A stretch of 64,000 nt of DNA. It comes from an uncultured Eubacteriales bacterium. Its GTDB lineage: Bacteria > Bacillota > Clostridia > Oscillospirales > Oscillospiraceae. The stretch lies in NCBI GenBank assembly GCA_900079765.1, contig LT599017.1, positions 372,001 through 436,000 of the forward strand, read 5' to 3'. This document shows, in pieces, positions 35,187-43,793 of this stretch. How positions within the stretch are numbered: position 1 is the stretch's first letter; the number at the start of each line of letters is the position of its first letter. The position numbers and the translations under genes are program-made. The notes under the pieces are model-generated. The model did no database searches. It was not told the origin of the DNA and saw nothing but the letters and a program-made list of their open reading frames with translations.

Positions 35187-35411
35187 ATGCTGATTATCAG
35201 TACTCCGCTGAAGGCGGACCAGGTGAAAGAGGTGCTGGATGGCTATCAAAAGGACGGGGTGACAATCCGGTTCCTCCAGAAGGACGGCATGCGCCTGCGT
35301 TTTGAGGTAACAGGGGTAAAGGGATACGATGCCACGGACCTTGCAAAGTCCATCATACGCAGCCATGAATTCGGCAACGCCCTATACTTCAGCGCCATGT
35401 GGCAGGACTGA
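35187..35411 (+). CDS. Small uncharacterised protein of the PTS operon
   Basis: 74 residues from ATG 35187 with GGGAGG 8 bases upstream. A compact alpha/beta protein: MLIISTPLKADQVKEVLDGY, then TIRFLQKDGMRLRFEV and LAKSIIRSHEFGNALYFS. No membrane segment. It ends the PTS operon, 10 bases before a strong terminator. I do not recognise the family. The good ribosome site, spacing and coding-like composition support a real gene. Confidence 0.75.
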   Translation: MLIISTPLKADQVKEVLDGYQKDGVTIRFLQKDGMRLRFEVTGVKGYDATDLAKSIIRSHEFGNALYFSAMWQD

Positions 35412-35420
35412 GGACATGCA

Positions 35421-35460
35421 AGAAAGAGCAGTTTATCCTGATGGATAAACTGCTCTTTCT
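35421..35460 (+). terminator. Terminator of the PTS operon
   Basis: AGAAAGAGCAGTTTATCC (35421-35438) pairs perfectly over 18 bp with 35443-35460 around TGAT; the descending arm ends in CTCTTTCT. Confidence 0.85.
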
Positions 35461-35602
35461 CACTGTAGAGCCTCATTTTTATATCTAAAGAACTCCGGAG
35501 ATCGCTCTATACACCGGAGGAAAGATATGGTATGCTTTTAAAAAGTCCTAATTATCGGACAGATTCCCTGCTGCTATATAGATTGGAAAGAGGGGGTGCC
35601 CT

Positions 35603-36601
35603 ATGGCGAGAGGGGCCAACCAAAAGCTCAAGCTGCCCCTGCTGGAGCGGACGCTGCTGCGGGAGACCGACGAGGAGCATCCCGTGACAGTGCCTGAGCT
35701 CATCTCCGCGCTGGAAAGGTACGGGATTGCCGCCGAGCGCAAGAGCATCTACGACGATATGGAGGCCCTGCGGGAGCTGGGGCTGGATGTGCAGAGCCGT
35801 AAGGGCCGTACGCCTGGCTGGTTTGTGGGCGAGCGGGACTTTCAGCTCCCTGAGCTCAAGCTGCTGGTGGATGCGGTGCAGTCGTGCAAATTCATCACGG
35901 CCCGGAAGTCGGCCGAGCTTATCCGCAAGCTGGAGTCCTTCGCCAGCCGTCACCAGGCCCGGGCCCTCCAGCGGCAGGTCTATGTTTCCGGCCGGGTGAA
36001 GACCATGAACGAGAGCGTCTACTACTCCATCGACAAGCTGCACTCGGCCATCGCGGCGGGGCATGCGGTGACATTCAAGTACTTTGAGTACAACGTCCGT
36101 AAAGAGAAGGTCTTCCGCCGGGAGGGGAAACGCTACCAGGTCAGCCCCTACGGGCTCATCTGGGACAATGAGAACTACTATTTGGCGGGGTACGACCACT
36201 TAAACGGCGACCTGCGCCACTACAGGGTGGACAAAATGGCGGAGCTGGCCGTGACGTGCCTGCCCCGGCAGGGGAGTGAGGTGTTCACGGACTTCGACAT
36301 CGCATCCTATTCGCAGAAACACTTCGGCATGTTCCGGGGCCGGGAGGGGCGGGTTACCCTTCGATGTGAGAATTCCCTGGTGGGCGTGGTGCTGGACCGC
36401 TTCGGACAGGAGGCTATGCTGGTGCCCGATGGGGAGGGGTACTTCACAGTCACGGTCCCGGCGGTGGTGAGCCCCCAGTTTTTAGGCTGGCTCTTTGGCT
36501 TGGGCGCGGGAGTCAAGCTGCTTGCCCCCGACTGGGCTGCAGAGGAGCTGGAGAAACAGCTGGCCGCGGTGCGGGGGCAGTATATGAGGACAGATGATTA
36601 A
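35603..36601 (+). CDS. WYL-domain transcriptional regulator
   Basis: 332 residues: a DeoR-like winged helix (about 15-75; ALERYGIAAERKSIYDDMEAL, PGWFVGERDFQLPELKLLVD) and a WYL domain (about 140-220; VSPYGLIWDNENYYLAGYDH, LRHYRVDKM), followed by a WCX-like C-terminal extension (about 240-325). WYL domains bind ligands such as nucleotides or nucleic acids. The gene stands alone between two terminators with GAGGGGG before the ATG. Its targets are unknown; it may control itself or act elsewhere. Confidence 0.9.
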   Translation: MARGANQKLKLPLLERTLLRETDEEHPVTVPELISALERYGIAAERKSIYDDMEALRELGLDVQSRKGRTPGWFVGERDFQLPELKLLVDAVQSCKFITARKSAELIRKLESFASRHQARALQRQVYVSGRVKTMNESVYYSIDKLHSAIAAGHAVTFKYFEYNVRKEKVFRREGKRYQVSPYGLIWDNENYYLAGYDHLNGDLRHYRVDKMAELAVTCLPRQGSEVFTDFDIASYSQKHFGMFRGREGRVTLRCENSLVGVVLDRFGQEAMLVPDGEGYFTVTVPAVVSPQFLGWLFGLGAGVKLLAPDWAAEELEKQLAAVRGQYMRTDD

Positions 36602-36639
36602 AAGCAAGCCGGGCGGTAAATAGCCCGGCTTGCTTTTTT
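36600..36639. terminator. Bidirectional terminator between WYL and ROK genes
   Basis: AAAGCAAGCCGGGC (36601-36614) pairs with GCCCGGCTTGCTTT (36623-36636), followed by TTTTTT on the plus strand and by TTTT on the minus strand. The WYL and ROK genes converge here. Confidence 0.9.
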
Positions 36640-36641
36640 GG

Positions 36642-37766
36642 TCAGATGGAGTCGATGAAAAGGGAGATAAAGTGCAGAGCGGCCCCGGCGGCGATGGCCT
36701 CGGTCTTGTAGGAGCAGACGCGCAGATAGTCCCCGTCGCTTTCAAAGGAGTTAAGGAGGCGGGCGCGCCCGCGTACCTCGTCCATGTAGTCTCCGATGTA
36801 CTCGCCTACATAGCCGCCCAGGACCACGGGGCAGTCAAAGAGCATGTTGAGGTTGTTGACGGTGAGGGCCAGATGATCCAGATACTGGTCCCATGTGGCG
36901 AGGGCTTTTTCGTCCCCGGCGCTCAGAAGGTCGAAGAAGGAGGCCAGGCTTCCGTCGGTAAGGGAAGACAGCTCAGTGGCCGCAAGGTACGCGTCCACGC
37001 AGCCGTGCTGCCCGCAGTAGCACTTGCGCCCGCCGGGGATGATGGTGATATGCCCCACCTCGCCGCTGCGCAGGTGCTGCCCGGCGTAGACCTTCCCGTC
37101 GATGACCACCGAGCCACCCACGTTGTTAGAGAGCATGAGGTAGAACGCATTCACGCTGCCGCCGGTGGTCCAGCTCTCTGCAAGCCCGGCGGCGTTTGCA
37201 TCGTTAAAGAGGGCGGTGGGGAAGGGGATGTACTTGGAGAACTCGGCGCAGGTGGCCCCGGTAAAGGTCAAAATCTCACCGTAGAAGACGGTCTGGTGGT
37301 CAGCGGTCACGAGGCCCGGCACGCCGATGCCCACGCCTAAAATGCGATCGGCCGCGAGGCCAGCGTCACTGGCGGCCTGCTCCACCAGCGTGCCCAAATG
37401 GCGGTAATAAGCGTCCGTGCGCTCAAACTTCTGTCGGATCCTGGTGCGGGAGATGACTGCGCCCGTCAGATCCACCATGACGACGGTGATGTGGTTGCGG
37501 GTGATGTCGAGCCCGATGGAGACCCGGGCGTCCCGAACGATGTCGTAGGTCTTGGCCCGGCGCCCTCCTGTGTTGCCGATGCTGCCCGACTCGTCTACAA
37601 GCCCCTCGTCCTGAAGCTCATTGACGTTCTGGGTCACCGTGGGCAGGCAGAGCTGGAGTGTGGAGACGATGTCCTGTTTGGTCATGCCGCTATTCTGGCG
37701 CAGGAGTTGAAAGATGTTTGTGTGGTTGAGCTTTTTGATCTCCATATTGGCAGTTTTCTTTTGCAT
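36642..37766 (-). CDS. ROK-family transcriptional repressor
   Basis: 374 residues: N-terminal winged helix (about 10-70; IFQLLRQNSGMTKQDIVSTL, LCLPTVTQNVNELQDEGL) and a ROK sugar-kinase-like domain with GVGIGVPGLV, the NDANAAGLAE motif, GEVGHITI and the zinc knuckle CYCGQHGC. NagC/XylR-type ROK repressors bind sugars or sugar phosphates and release their operator. ATG at 37766 after AGGAGGG. It is divergent from the permease-hydantoinase-kinase operon and is its likely regulator. The end (VVLGGYVGEYIGDYMDEV, SYKTEAIAAGAALHF) is complete. Confidence 0.92.
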   Translation of the reverse strand: MQKKTANMEIKKLNHTNIFQLLRQNSGMTKQDIVSTLQLCLPTVTQNVNELQDEGLVDESGSIGNTGGRRAKTYDIVRDARVSIGLDITRNHITVVMVDLTGAVISRTRIRQKFERTDAYYRHLGTLVEQAASDAGLAADRILGVGIGVPGLVTADHQTVFYGEILTFTGATCAEFSKYIPFPTALFNDANAAGLAESWTTGGSVNAFYLMLSNNVGGSVVIDGKVYAGQHLRSGEVGHITIIPGGRKCYCGQHGCVDAYLAATELSSLTDGSLASFFDLLSAGDEKALATWDQYLDHLALTVNNLNMLFDCPVVLGGYVGEYIGDYMDEVRGRARLLNSFESDGDYLRVCSYKTEAIAAGAALHFISLFIDSI

Positions 37767-37925
37767 GGCGACCCTCCTATAAACTACGAGAGATAAACGT
37801 AGATGTTTTATAAAATGATTTTATAAAATAAGTATACACACTTTTTTGTTTTTTACAAGCCCTAAGATAAAAGAGGGTTGTGAAAAAATTGGCGTGGGAA
37901 TTCAATAAAAAAACAAAAAATAGGA

Positions 37926-37954
37926 TTGACAAATTTGCGCAAGATGCCTATAAT
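37926..37954 (+). promoter_or_regulatory. Consensus promoter of the permease-hydantoinase operon
   Basis: TTGACA (37926-37931), exactly 17 bp, then TATAAT (37949-37954): a full match to the sigma-A consensus. A promoter this strong needs repression, in line with the inverted repeat at 37968-37996 and the divergent ROK gene. Confidence 0.88.
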
Positions 37955-37967
37955 AACAAATGCAAAT

Positions 37968-37996
37968 TCGTTTTAGTAATTGAATTAAAAAAACGA
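37968..37996 (+). promoter_or_regulatory. Candidate ROK operator
   Basis: TCGTTTT (37968-37974) and AAAACGA (37990-37996), 15 bp apart, form a perfect 7-bp inverted repeat just past the expected start site near 37961, where a repressor would block initiation. Confidence 0.42.
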
Positions 37997-38091
37997 GTGT
38001 AAAGATTAGACAAAATAAGGAAACGAGAGGGGTGAAAACCGGCGCATAGAAGGCAAGCTCTGTCACAATTGAGAGAAAGCGAGGAGAAATC

Positions 38092-39390
38092 ATGGTAACA
38101 GGTATTATCGTAGTTGTCATCTTCCTGGTTATGGCGGCCCTCATGATGTCCAAAAAGCTGCCCGCGCTGCTGGCGCTGCCCATTATGGCGGTGCTGATCG
38201 GCGTGGCGGGCGGGCTGCCCCTCAAGGGCGACGAGGGTATTCTGACTTTCGTCCTCTCCACGGGCGCGACCAAGCTGGCCGGAACCTATGTGGCCATCCT
38301 CTTTAGCTGCTGGCTCAGCCAGATCCTCTACCGCACCGGCGTCACCGACACCATAATTAAAAAAGCCGCCGAGCTGGGCGGCGATAAGCCCTTCATCGTT
38401 GCCCTGGGCCTGTGCATCGTCACCACCTTCCTCTTCATGGTGCTCTTTGGCACCGGCGCTGTGGCCATGGTGGGCGCGGTGGTGCTGCCCATTCTGCTGT
38501 CGGTCGGAGTTCCCCCTGTAGTGGCATGCAACGCATTTCTGGCCGCAATGTGCGGCGGCTACTGCCTCAACCCCGCCAATATCTCCGCCATCGCCAACAT
38601 CACCGGCGTCTCCATGGATCAGATGACCCTCTGTGCCGGCATCCTGACAGCCGCGTGCGTTCTCTTCTTTATCGTGTATCTGGCCTGGAACTTCAAGCGC
38701 AACGGCATGAAATTCGCCTTCGCCGCCCCTGTGGAGCAAGAGAAGGACGAGGCCGAGGAGCGGCCCCATCTCACCGGCATCCGGGGGCTGCTTGCCTGCG
38801 CGACCCCGCTGGTGGTGGTGCTTGTCATGCTCGTCTTCCGCCTGGACGCCATTCCCATCTTCCTCATTGGCATTATCTGGGCCATCGTTTTCACCGTCAA
38901 GGGCAAGTGGGGCAAATATTCCAGCATGCTGGTCCAGTCCTGCTATGAGGGCTTTAAGGACGGTGCGCCTACCGCCGGCCTCATGTTCGGCATCGGCATG
39001 ATCATCAACGCCATGACCGCCCCCACCACCCAGGCTGCCATCCGGCCTTTCATGGAAATGATTACCCCCCGCACCGCCGTGGCCCTGGTCATCTTCGTCT
39101 GCGTACTGGCCCCCCTGGGCCTGTACCGCGGGCCGTTTAACCTGATGGGCCTGGGCGCGGGCCTTGCCGCCAGTATGGTGGCTGTCAACGCCGTGCCCGT
39201 GGCCGCCCTGTCTGCCGTGTTCTATGCCGCCTACCGCTGGCCTTCTCAGTCCTGCCCCACCTCCACCCAGGTGGTCTGGGCCTCCAACTTTGTGGGATAT
39301 GATCCCGTCACCACGACCAACAAGGTCTTCCTTGCCAACTGGGTTGTGACCGCCATCACCGTTATCATTATGGTAGCCCTTTACTTCTAA
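38092..39390 (+). CDS. Ion-transporter-superfamily permease (organic acid/GntP-like)
   Basis: 432 residues, about eleven to twelve hydrophobic helices with the two-halves layout of the IT superfamily (GntP, CitM, DctM-like carriers). Features include VVIFLVMAALMMSKKLPALL, FMVLFGTGAVAMVGAVVLP, CGGYCLNPANISAIANITG in the first reentrant region and ALSAVFYAAYRWPSQSCPTS in the second. It probably symports an anionic organic compound. The substrate cannot be read from the sequence; the downstream catabolic genes suggest a hydroxylated acid, polyol derivative or cyclic amide. GAGGAG lies before the ATG. First gene of the operon. Confidence 0.8.
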   Translation: MVTGIIVVVIFLVMAALMMSKKLPALLALPIMAVLIGVAGGLPLKGDEGILTFVLSTGATKLAGTYVAILFSCWLSQILYRTGVTDTIIKKAAELGGDKPFIVALGLCIVTTFLFMVLFGTGAVAMVGAVVLPILLSVGVPPVVACNAFLAAMCGGYCLNPANISAIANITGVSMDQMTLCAGILTAACVLFFIVYLAWNFKRNGMKFAFAAPVEQEKDEAEERPHLTGIRGLLACATPLVVVLVMLVFRLDAIPIFLIGIIWAIVFTVKGKWGKYSSMLVQSCYEGFKDGAPTAGLMFGIGMIINAMTAPTTQAAIRPFMEMITPRTAVALVIFVCVLAPLGLYRGPFNLMGLGAGLAASMVAVNAVPVAALSAVFYAAYRWPSQSCPTSTQVVWASNFVGYDPVTTTNKVFLANWVVTAITVIIMVALYF

Positions 39391-39435
39391 TAGAAACCCT
39401 TCAACACTTATATCGTCCCGTTGAAAAACGCGTAA

Positions 39436-39470
39436 TCCGGGGCGCGGAGGAACATCCCCCGCGCCCCGGA
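39436..39470 (+). terminator. Intercistronic hairpin between permease and hydantoinase genes
   Basis: TCCGGGGCGCGG (39436-39447) and CCGCGCCCCGGA (39459-39470) form a perfect 12-bp stem with no U run. It may tune expression of the genes that follow rather than end transcription. Confidence 0.5.
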
Positions 39471-39524
39471 CCGTGACAAAGAAAAGAGAAATATCTTCAA
39501 TCAGAATACTTGGGAGAACGCGCT

Positions 39525-41684
39525 ATGAAAGTTAGAATCGGAATCGACGTTGGCGGCACCTTTACCGACGCGGTAGCCATCAACGATGAGACATATGAGC
39601 TGGTGGGCAGCGTGAAGATGCCCACCACCCACGAGGCAAAGGAGGGCGTGGCCGCCGGTATCGTACAGGTCCTGCACAAGGTTATGGCCGACTGCAGCCT
39701 CGCCCCGGAGGATGTGGTATTTATCGCCCACGGCACCACCCAGGCCACCAACGCCCTCCTGGAAGGCGACGTGGCCCGGGTAGGCATCGTTACGCTGGGC
39801 AGCGGCGTCCAGGGTCTTAAATCCAAGAGCGACACCAACATTGGGGACATCGAGCTGGCCGCCGGGAAACACTTAAAGAGCAGCGGCGTCTTTGTCAACA
39901 CGGGTGAGGCTGCAGCACTGAGCGGGAACATCGCTAAGGCGGTGGAGGAGCTTATGGCTCAGGGCGCCCAGTCGATAGTGGCTACCGAGGCCTTCAGCGT
40001 GGACGACCCCACCAACGAGAACGCCGTTCTCCAGGCCTGCCAGGAGAAGGGCGTCCCCGGTACTGCGGGCAACGACGTCTCTAAGCTTTACGGCCTGAAG
40101 GTTCGCACACGCACCGCCGTTATCAACGCCTCCATTCTGCCCAAGATGCTGGACACCGCCAATATGACGGAGGAGAGCATTAAGAACGCGGGGATCGAGT
40201 CCCCCCTCATGGTCATGCGCTGCGACGGCGGCGTTATGACGGTGGAGGAGGTGCGCAGCCGCCCCATCCTCACCATCCTCTCCGGTCCCGCCGCGGGCGT
40301 GGCGGGGGCGCTCATGTACGAAAAGCTGACCGACGGCATTTTCCTGGAGGTGGGCGGCACCAGCACCGACATCTCCTGCGTAAAGGACGGCAACGTGGTG
40401 GTCAAGTACGCCGAGGTGGGCGGACATAAGACCTATGTAAACTCTCTGGACGTGCGAACCGTGGGCATCGGCGGCGGCTCCATGGTGGAGCTGAAGGACG
40501 GTAAGGCAGTAGACGCCGGTCCCCGCAGCGCCCACATCGCGAACCTGGAGTACGAGTGCTACACCGACCCCGCCAATATTGTAAACCCGGTCCTCAAGTC
40601 CATCCACCCCAAGGAGGACGACCCGGAGTATGCCTATGTGGAGTGCGATGGAGGGCATAGGTACTCCCTCACCCTCTCCGGCGCGGCCAATATCGCCGGG
40701 TACGTCCCCGAGGACAGCTACGCCCGGGGAAATGTGGAGGCCGCCAAAAAGGCCTGGGCTCCTCTTGCCAGAAACATGGGTCTGAGCGTGGAGGACTGCG
40801 CCCGTAAGGTGCTGGAGTTCGCCGCCGCCAAGAACAGCAAAGTGGTGGAGAGCCTCATCAAGGACTACGACCTGAATAAATCCACCCTCACCTTCGTGGG
40901 CGGGGGTGGCGGCGCGGCCGCAGTGGTGCCTCATCTGGCCGAACAGATGGGCACACGGAGCAAGATTGCCCAGAACGCCCCCGTTATCTCCCCCATCGGC
41001 GTAGCCCTTGCCATGGTCCGGGACATGGTGGAGCGGACCGTGCCCAACCCCACCGAGGAGGACATTCTCTCCATCCGCCACGAGGCCATGAACAAGGCCA
41101 TCCAGTCGGGGGCCGACCCCAACACCATCGAGGTCAAAATCGAGGTGGACACCCAGCACCAGAAGATCCGGGCCATCGCCGTGGGCGCCACAGAGCTGCG
41201 CACCAAGGAGCTCTCGGGAGAGCCCAAGAGCAACCAAGCGCTCGTCGACATTGCCGCCGAGAATCTGAAGGTGGATCCATCCCGGATCATAGTGGCCGCC
41301 GACAACGGCAGTATGGTGGCCATGCTGTGCCAGCAGACGGTGAAGGCCATGCTCTTCTTCAAGAAGAGGGTGAACACCCTCCGCCTCATCGACCGGGACG
41401 GGGTCATCCGCCTCCAGAAGAAAAACGCAGAGGTTACCTCCTGCGGAGCGGGAAAATGGAAGAGCACACTCAAGCGTCTCCTGGACGACAACACCGTCCA
41501 CGGTGATGGCGGTGCCGAGATTCCAAACATCTATATCATCATGGGCCGGCGCATCATCGACCTGGCGGGTATGCAGAGTGAGAGCCAGATCATGTCCCTC
41601 TGCCAGGTGGAGCTGGCCGGCGTCCAGAGCGATGAGCGGCTCATCATGATCTGCACCCGCACCACAGAGAACGAAAGAGGATAA
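39525..41684 (+). CDS. Hydantoinase/oxoprolinase-family protein (HyuA-like)
   Basis: 719 residues. The ASKHA-type N-terminal domain is clear: IGIDVGGTFTDAVAI (phosphate 1), IAHGTTQATNALLEG, then in the HyuA domain LMVMRCDGGVMTVEEV, LTILSGPAAGVAGAL and LEVGGTSTDISCVKDG. HyuA-type proteins use ATP to open cyclic amides (hydantoins, 5-oxoproline) or act in acetone carboxylases. The last ~190 residues (from about 530) do not look like the usual C-terminus. There is no HyuB partner next to it, so the reaction may differ. ATG at 39525 is preferred, since GGGAG lies 7 bases upstream. Confidence 0.88.
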   Translation: MKVRIGIDVGGTFTDAVAINDETYELVGSVKMPTTHEAKEGVAAGIVQVLHKVMADCSLAPEDVVFIAHGTTQATNALLEGDVARVGIVTLGSGVQGLKSKSDTNIGDIELAAGKHLKSSGVFVNTGEAAALSGNIAKAVEELMAQGAQSIVATEAFSVDDPTNENAVLQACQEKGVPGTAGNDVSKLYGLKVRTRTAVINASILPKMLDTANMTEESIKNAGIESPLMVMRCDGGVMTVEEVRSRPILTILSGPAAGVAGALMYEKLTDGIFLEVGGTSTDISCVKDGNVVVKYAEVGGHKTYVNSLDVRTVGIGGGSMVELKDGKAVDAGPRSAHIANLEYECYTDPANIVNPVLKSIHPKEDDPEYAYVECDGGHRYSLTLSGAANIAGYVPEDSYARGNVEAAKKAWAPLARNMGLSVEDCARKVLEFAAAKNSKVVESLIKDYDLNKSTLTFVGGGGGAAAVVPHLAEQMGTRSKIAQNAPVISPIGVALAMVRDMVERTVPNPTEEDILSIRHEAMNKAIQSGADPNTIEVKIEVDTQHQKIRAIAVGATELRTKELSGEPKSNQALVDIAAENLKVDPSRIIVAADNGSMVAMLCQQTVKAMLFFKKRVNTLRLIDRDGVIRLQKKNAEVTSCGAGKWKSTLKRLLDDNTVHGDGGAEIPNIYIIMGRRIIDLAGMQSESQIMSLCQVELAGVQSDERLIMICTRTTENERG

Positions 41685-41707
41685 ATAAATTATAGGAGGG
41701 CCCGGCC

Positions 41708-42394
41708 ATGCGTGTCTATCCATTCCCAGACAAAATCGCCTCCCGGGAGGAGCTTAAACGGGACCTCCTTTACCGCAAGATACCGCTCCAGGACCTGGCG
41801 ACCATTGCGGACCGGGCTTGGGAGACCGGCGCGGCAGCCGCTCGGGCGGCCTTGGAAGAGCACCCTGGTGAGAGTATTTACGCCGTAGCCGCCGCCGAGG
41901 GGCTGCAGGTGGACCACCGGGACGTGGACAAGGTGTCGGGCAATGTGCGGTACTTCAGCGAGTACTACTCAGGCCGCAAGACCATTTTTATCTACGATGC
42001 GTCGGTACGCAAGTGGGCGGCGGCCAACGGACTCACCCAGGACGCGGCGGAGGAGCTCATTTTATCCCATGAGATATTCCACCACTATGAGTGCACCCGC
42101 CTGGGGCCTACCTCCCGGCAGTACACCGTGCCCCAGGTAGAGCTTGGGCCGGTCAGGCTGGGGAAGGCGGGCATCCGGGCCCTCTCGGAGATCGGAGCCC
42201 ACGGCTTTTCATATACGTGGTACGAGGCCCGGGGCAAGCTACCCCATAGGGAGCGGCCCGATGGACCGGCCCTGCGCAACCACGCGGTGAACAGCGAGGA
42301 ATTCCAGAGCAGAGACACCACGAAAAAGATATTTGAGGATAATCCAGTCATGCGCGCGCTATCCAGAAAGGGGCGAATGAAAAATGGTAAATGA
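41708..42394 (+). CDS. HExxH-containing protein, putative zinc metallopeptidase-like
   Basis: 228 residues, no signal peptide. A zinc-peptidase-type motif is seen at 121-126 (SHEIFHHYE; H121, E122, H125) with a possible third ligand E161 in RALSEIGAHGF, a spacing like gluzincins and ImmA/IrrE-type proteins. An N-terminal helical part (ELKRDLLYRKIPLQDLATIA) precedes it, and the last ~50 residues are polar. It lies in the operon between the hydantoinase-like and FAD genes, with AGGAGGG before the ATG and a 3-codon overlap with the next gene. No known catabolic pathway includes such a protein. It may be a maturation or regulatory protease, or a metal-dependent lyase with a reused motif. Confidence 0.75.
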   Translation: MRVYPFPDKIASREELKRDLLYRKIPLQDLATIADRAWETGAAAARAALEEHPGESIYAVAAAEGLQVDHRDVDKVSGNVRYFSEYYSGRKTIFIYDASVRKWAAANGLTQDAAEELILSHEIFHHYECTRLGPTSRQYTVPQVELGPVRLGKAGIRALSEIGAHGFSYTWYEARGKLPHRERPDGPALRNHAVNSEEFQSRDTTKKIFEDNPVMRALSRKGRMKNGK

Positions 42395-43766
42395 GCATCT
42401 CAGAGAAATAGTCAATTACGATGTGGCCGTCCTGGGGGCGGGACCGGGCGGTATGGCCGCGGCTGTGTCCGCCGCCCGGCAGGGCTCCAAGGTGGTTTTG
42501 GTGGAGCGGCTGGGCTACCTGGGGGGCCAGATGGCCTCGGGTCTGCCCTTCCTAGCCTTCCTCGATATGCACAAACGGCAGGTGGTGGGCGGCCTTGCCC
42601 AGAAGATGGTGGACGACCTGGCGGCGCTGGACGGCACCGCCGGGCACCGCTACTGCCCGTTTCACCTCTCCAGCACCACTGTAAACCCCTTTTACACCCG
42701 CATCATTTCTTTCCAATGGGCGAAGGATTACGGGATCGAGCTGCTGATGCACTGTGAGGTCAGCGGCGTCACGGTGGAGGAGGGACGGCTCACAGCCGTC
42801 ACTGTTACCGGTAAGGGACAGGAAATCGAAATCCGCGCCAAGGTATTTGTCGACGCCACCGGCGACGGCGACCTGGCCTATATGGCAGGGGCCGAGTACG
42901 AGAAGGGCCAGGCGGACACAGGCGTGGTGCAGCCCCCTTCCCTCATGTTCAACCTTGGGGGCGTGGACTTCGACGCCTTTACCGACTTTATTGCCGCCCA
43001 CCCGGAGGAACTGCCCTACAGCATGGGACTTACCCACATCCGGGAGGGGTATGACGCCGACTTCTTCCGGAATAACCCGGGGCATATCTTCTTTGGCCTC
43101 AACCATATGATCCAAAAGCTGCGCGCCGAGGGTAAGTGCCCCATCAACCGTGACACCGTCATCTATATCCGCCTGCCCATCCCCGGCCACGTGGCAGTGA
43201 ACACCATCCGCATTCAGAACTTCGACGGCTCCAACATCCACGACCTGAGCCGGGGCGAGCAGGAGGCCCACCTCCAAATCCTCCCCCTTATCAAGATGCT
43301 CCAGGAGAACGTGCCCGGCTTTGAGCACTGCTACATGACCAGCGTGAACGCCGTCATCGGCGTTCGGGAGTCCAGGCGCATTATGGGTATCCGTAAGCTC
43401 ACCGGGCAGGACTGCATCGACGGCGTGGTACCCGAGGACTCCATCGCCCTCTATTCCTACTTCATCGACATCCACAACGGCGCGGGCGAGGGGACCTATA
43501 CCAAGACCATAGAGGAGCCCTACGGAGTGCCGTACGGGTGCCTCGTCTCCAAAAACATCGACGGACTGATGATGGCGGGCCGCTGCGCCAGCGTGGACGC
43601 CGTCGCCTTCGGTTCCACCCGCATCATGACCCTCTGCATGGCGATGGGCGAGGCCGCCGGTATCGGCGCCGCTCTGGCGATCCAGCAGGGCATCTCCCCC
43701 AAGGATGTGGACGTACAGTTGGTCCGCTCTATCCTGAGGGAGCACGGCGGTATCCTGGAAATTTGA
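42384..43766 (+). CDS. FAD-dependent oxidoreductase
   Basis: 460 residues. FAD-binding Rossmann start YDVAVLGAGPGGMAAAVSAA followed by LVERLGYLGGQMASG, the second dinucleotide element KVFVDATGDGDLAYMAGAEY and the C-terminal FAD motif GLMMAGRCASVDAVAFGSTR. This is the FAD_oxidored (thiazole-synthase/succinate-dehydrogenase-like) type with a long substrate domain. Cytoplasmic. It probably oxidises a hydroxyl or C-C bond of the pathway compound. It overlaps the HExxH gene by 11 bases. The substrate is unknown. Confidence 0.9.
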   Translation: MVNEHLREIVNYDVAVLGAGPGGMAAAVSAARQGSKVVLVERLGYLGGQMASGLPFLAFLDMHKRQVVGGLAQKMVDDLAALDGTAGHRYCPFHLSSTTVNPFYTRIISFQWAKDYGIELLMHCEVSGVTVEEGRLTAVTVTGKGQEIEIRAKVFVDATGDGDLAYMAGAEYEKGQADTGVVQPPSLMFNLGGVDFDAFTDFIAAHPEELPYSMGLTHIREGYDADFFRNNPGHIFFGLNHMIQKLRAEGKCPINRDTVIYIRLPIPGHVAVNTIRIQNFDGSNIHDLSRGEQEAHLQILPLIKMLQENVPGFEHCYMTSVNAVIGVRESRRIMGIRKLTGQDCIDGVVPEDSIALYSYFIDIHNGAGEGTYTKTIEEPYGVPYGCLVSKNIDGLMMAGRCASVDAVAFGSTRIMTLCMAMGEAAGIGAALAIQQGISPKDVDVQLVRSILREHGGILEI

Positions 43767-43793
43767 TCTCACATAGGAAAGGTGGAGAATACT

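Larger units (their letters stand above)
37767..38091. promoter_or_regulatory. ROK/permease divergent control region
   Basis: 325 AT-rich bases. They hold tandem palindromes TTTTATAAAA at 37806-37815 and 37819-37828 (13-bp period), close to the ROK gene and a possible autoregulatory site; a consensus plus-strand promoter at 37926-37954; and an inverted repeat TCGTTTT/AAAACGA (37968-37974, 37990-37996) over the predicted transcription start. The 5' leader then runs about 130 bases to the permease ATG with no gene seen. Confidence 0.6.
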
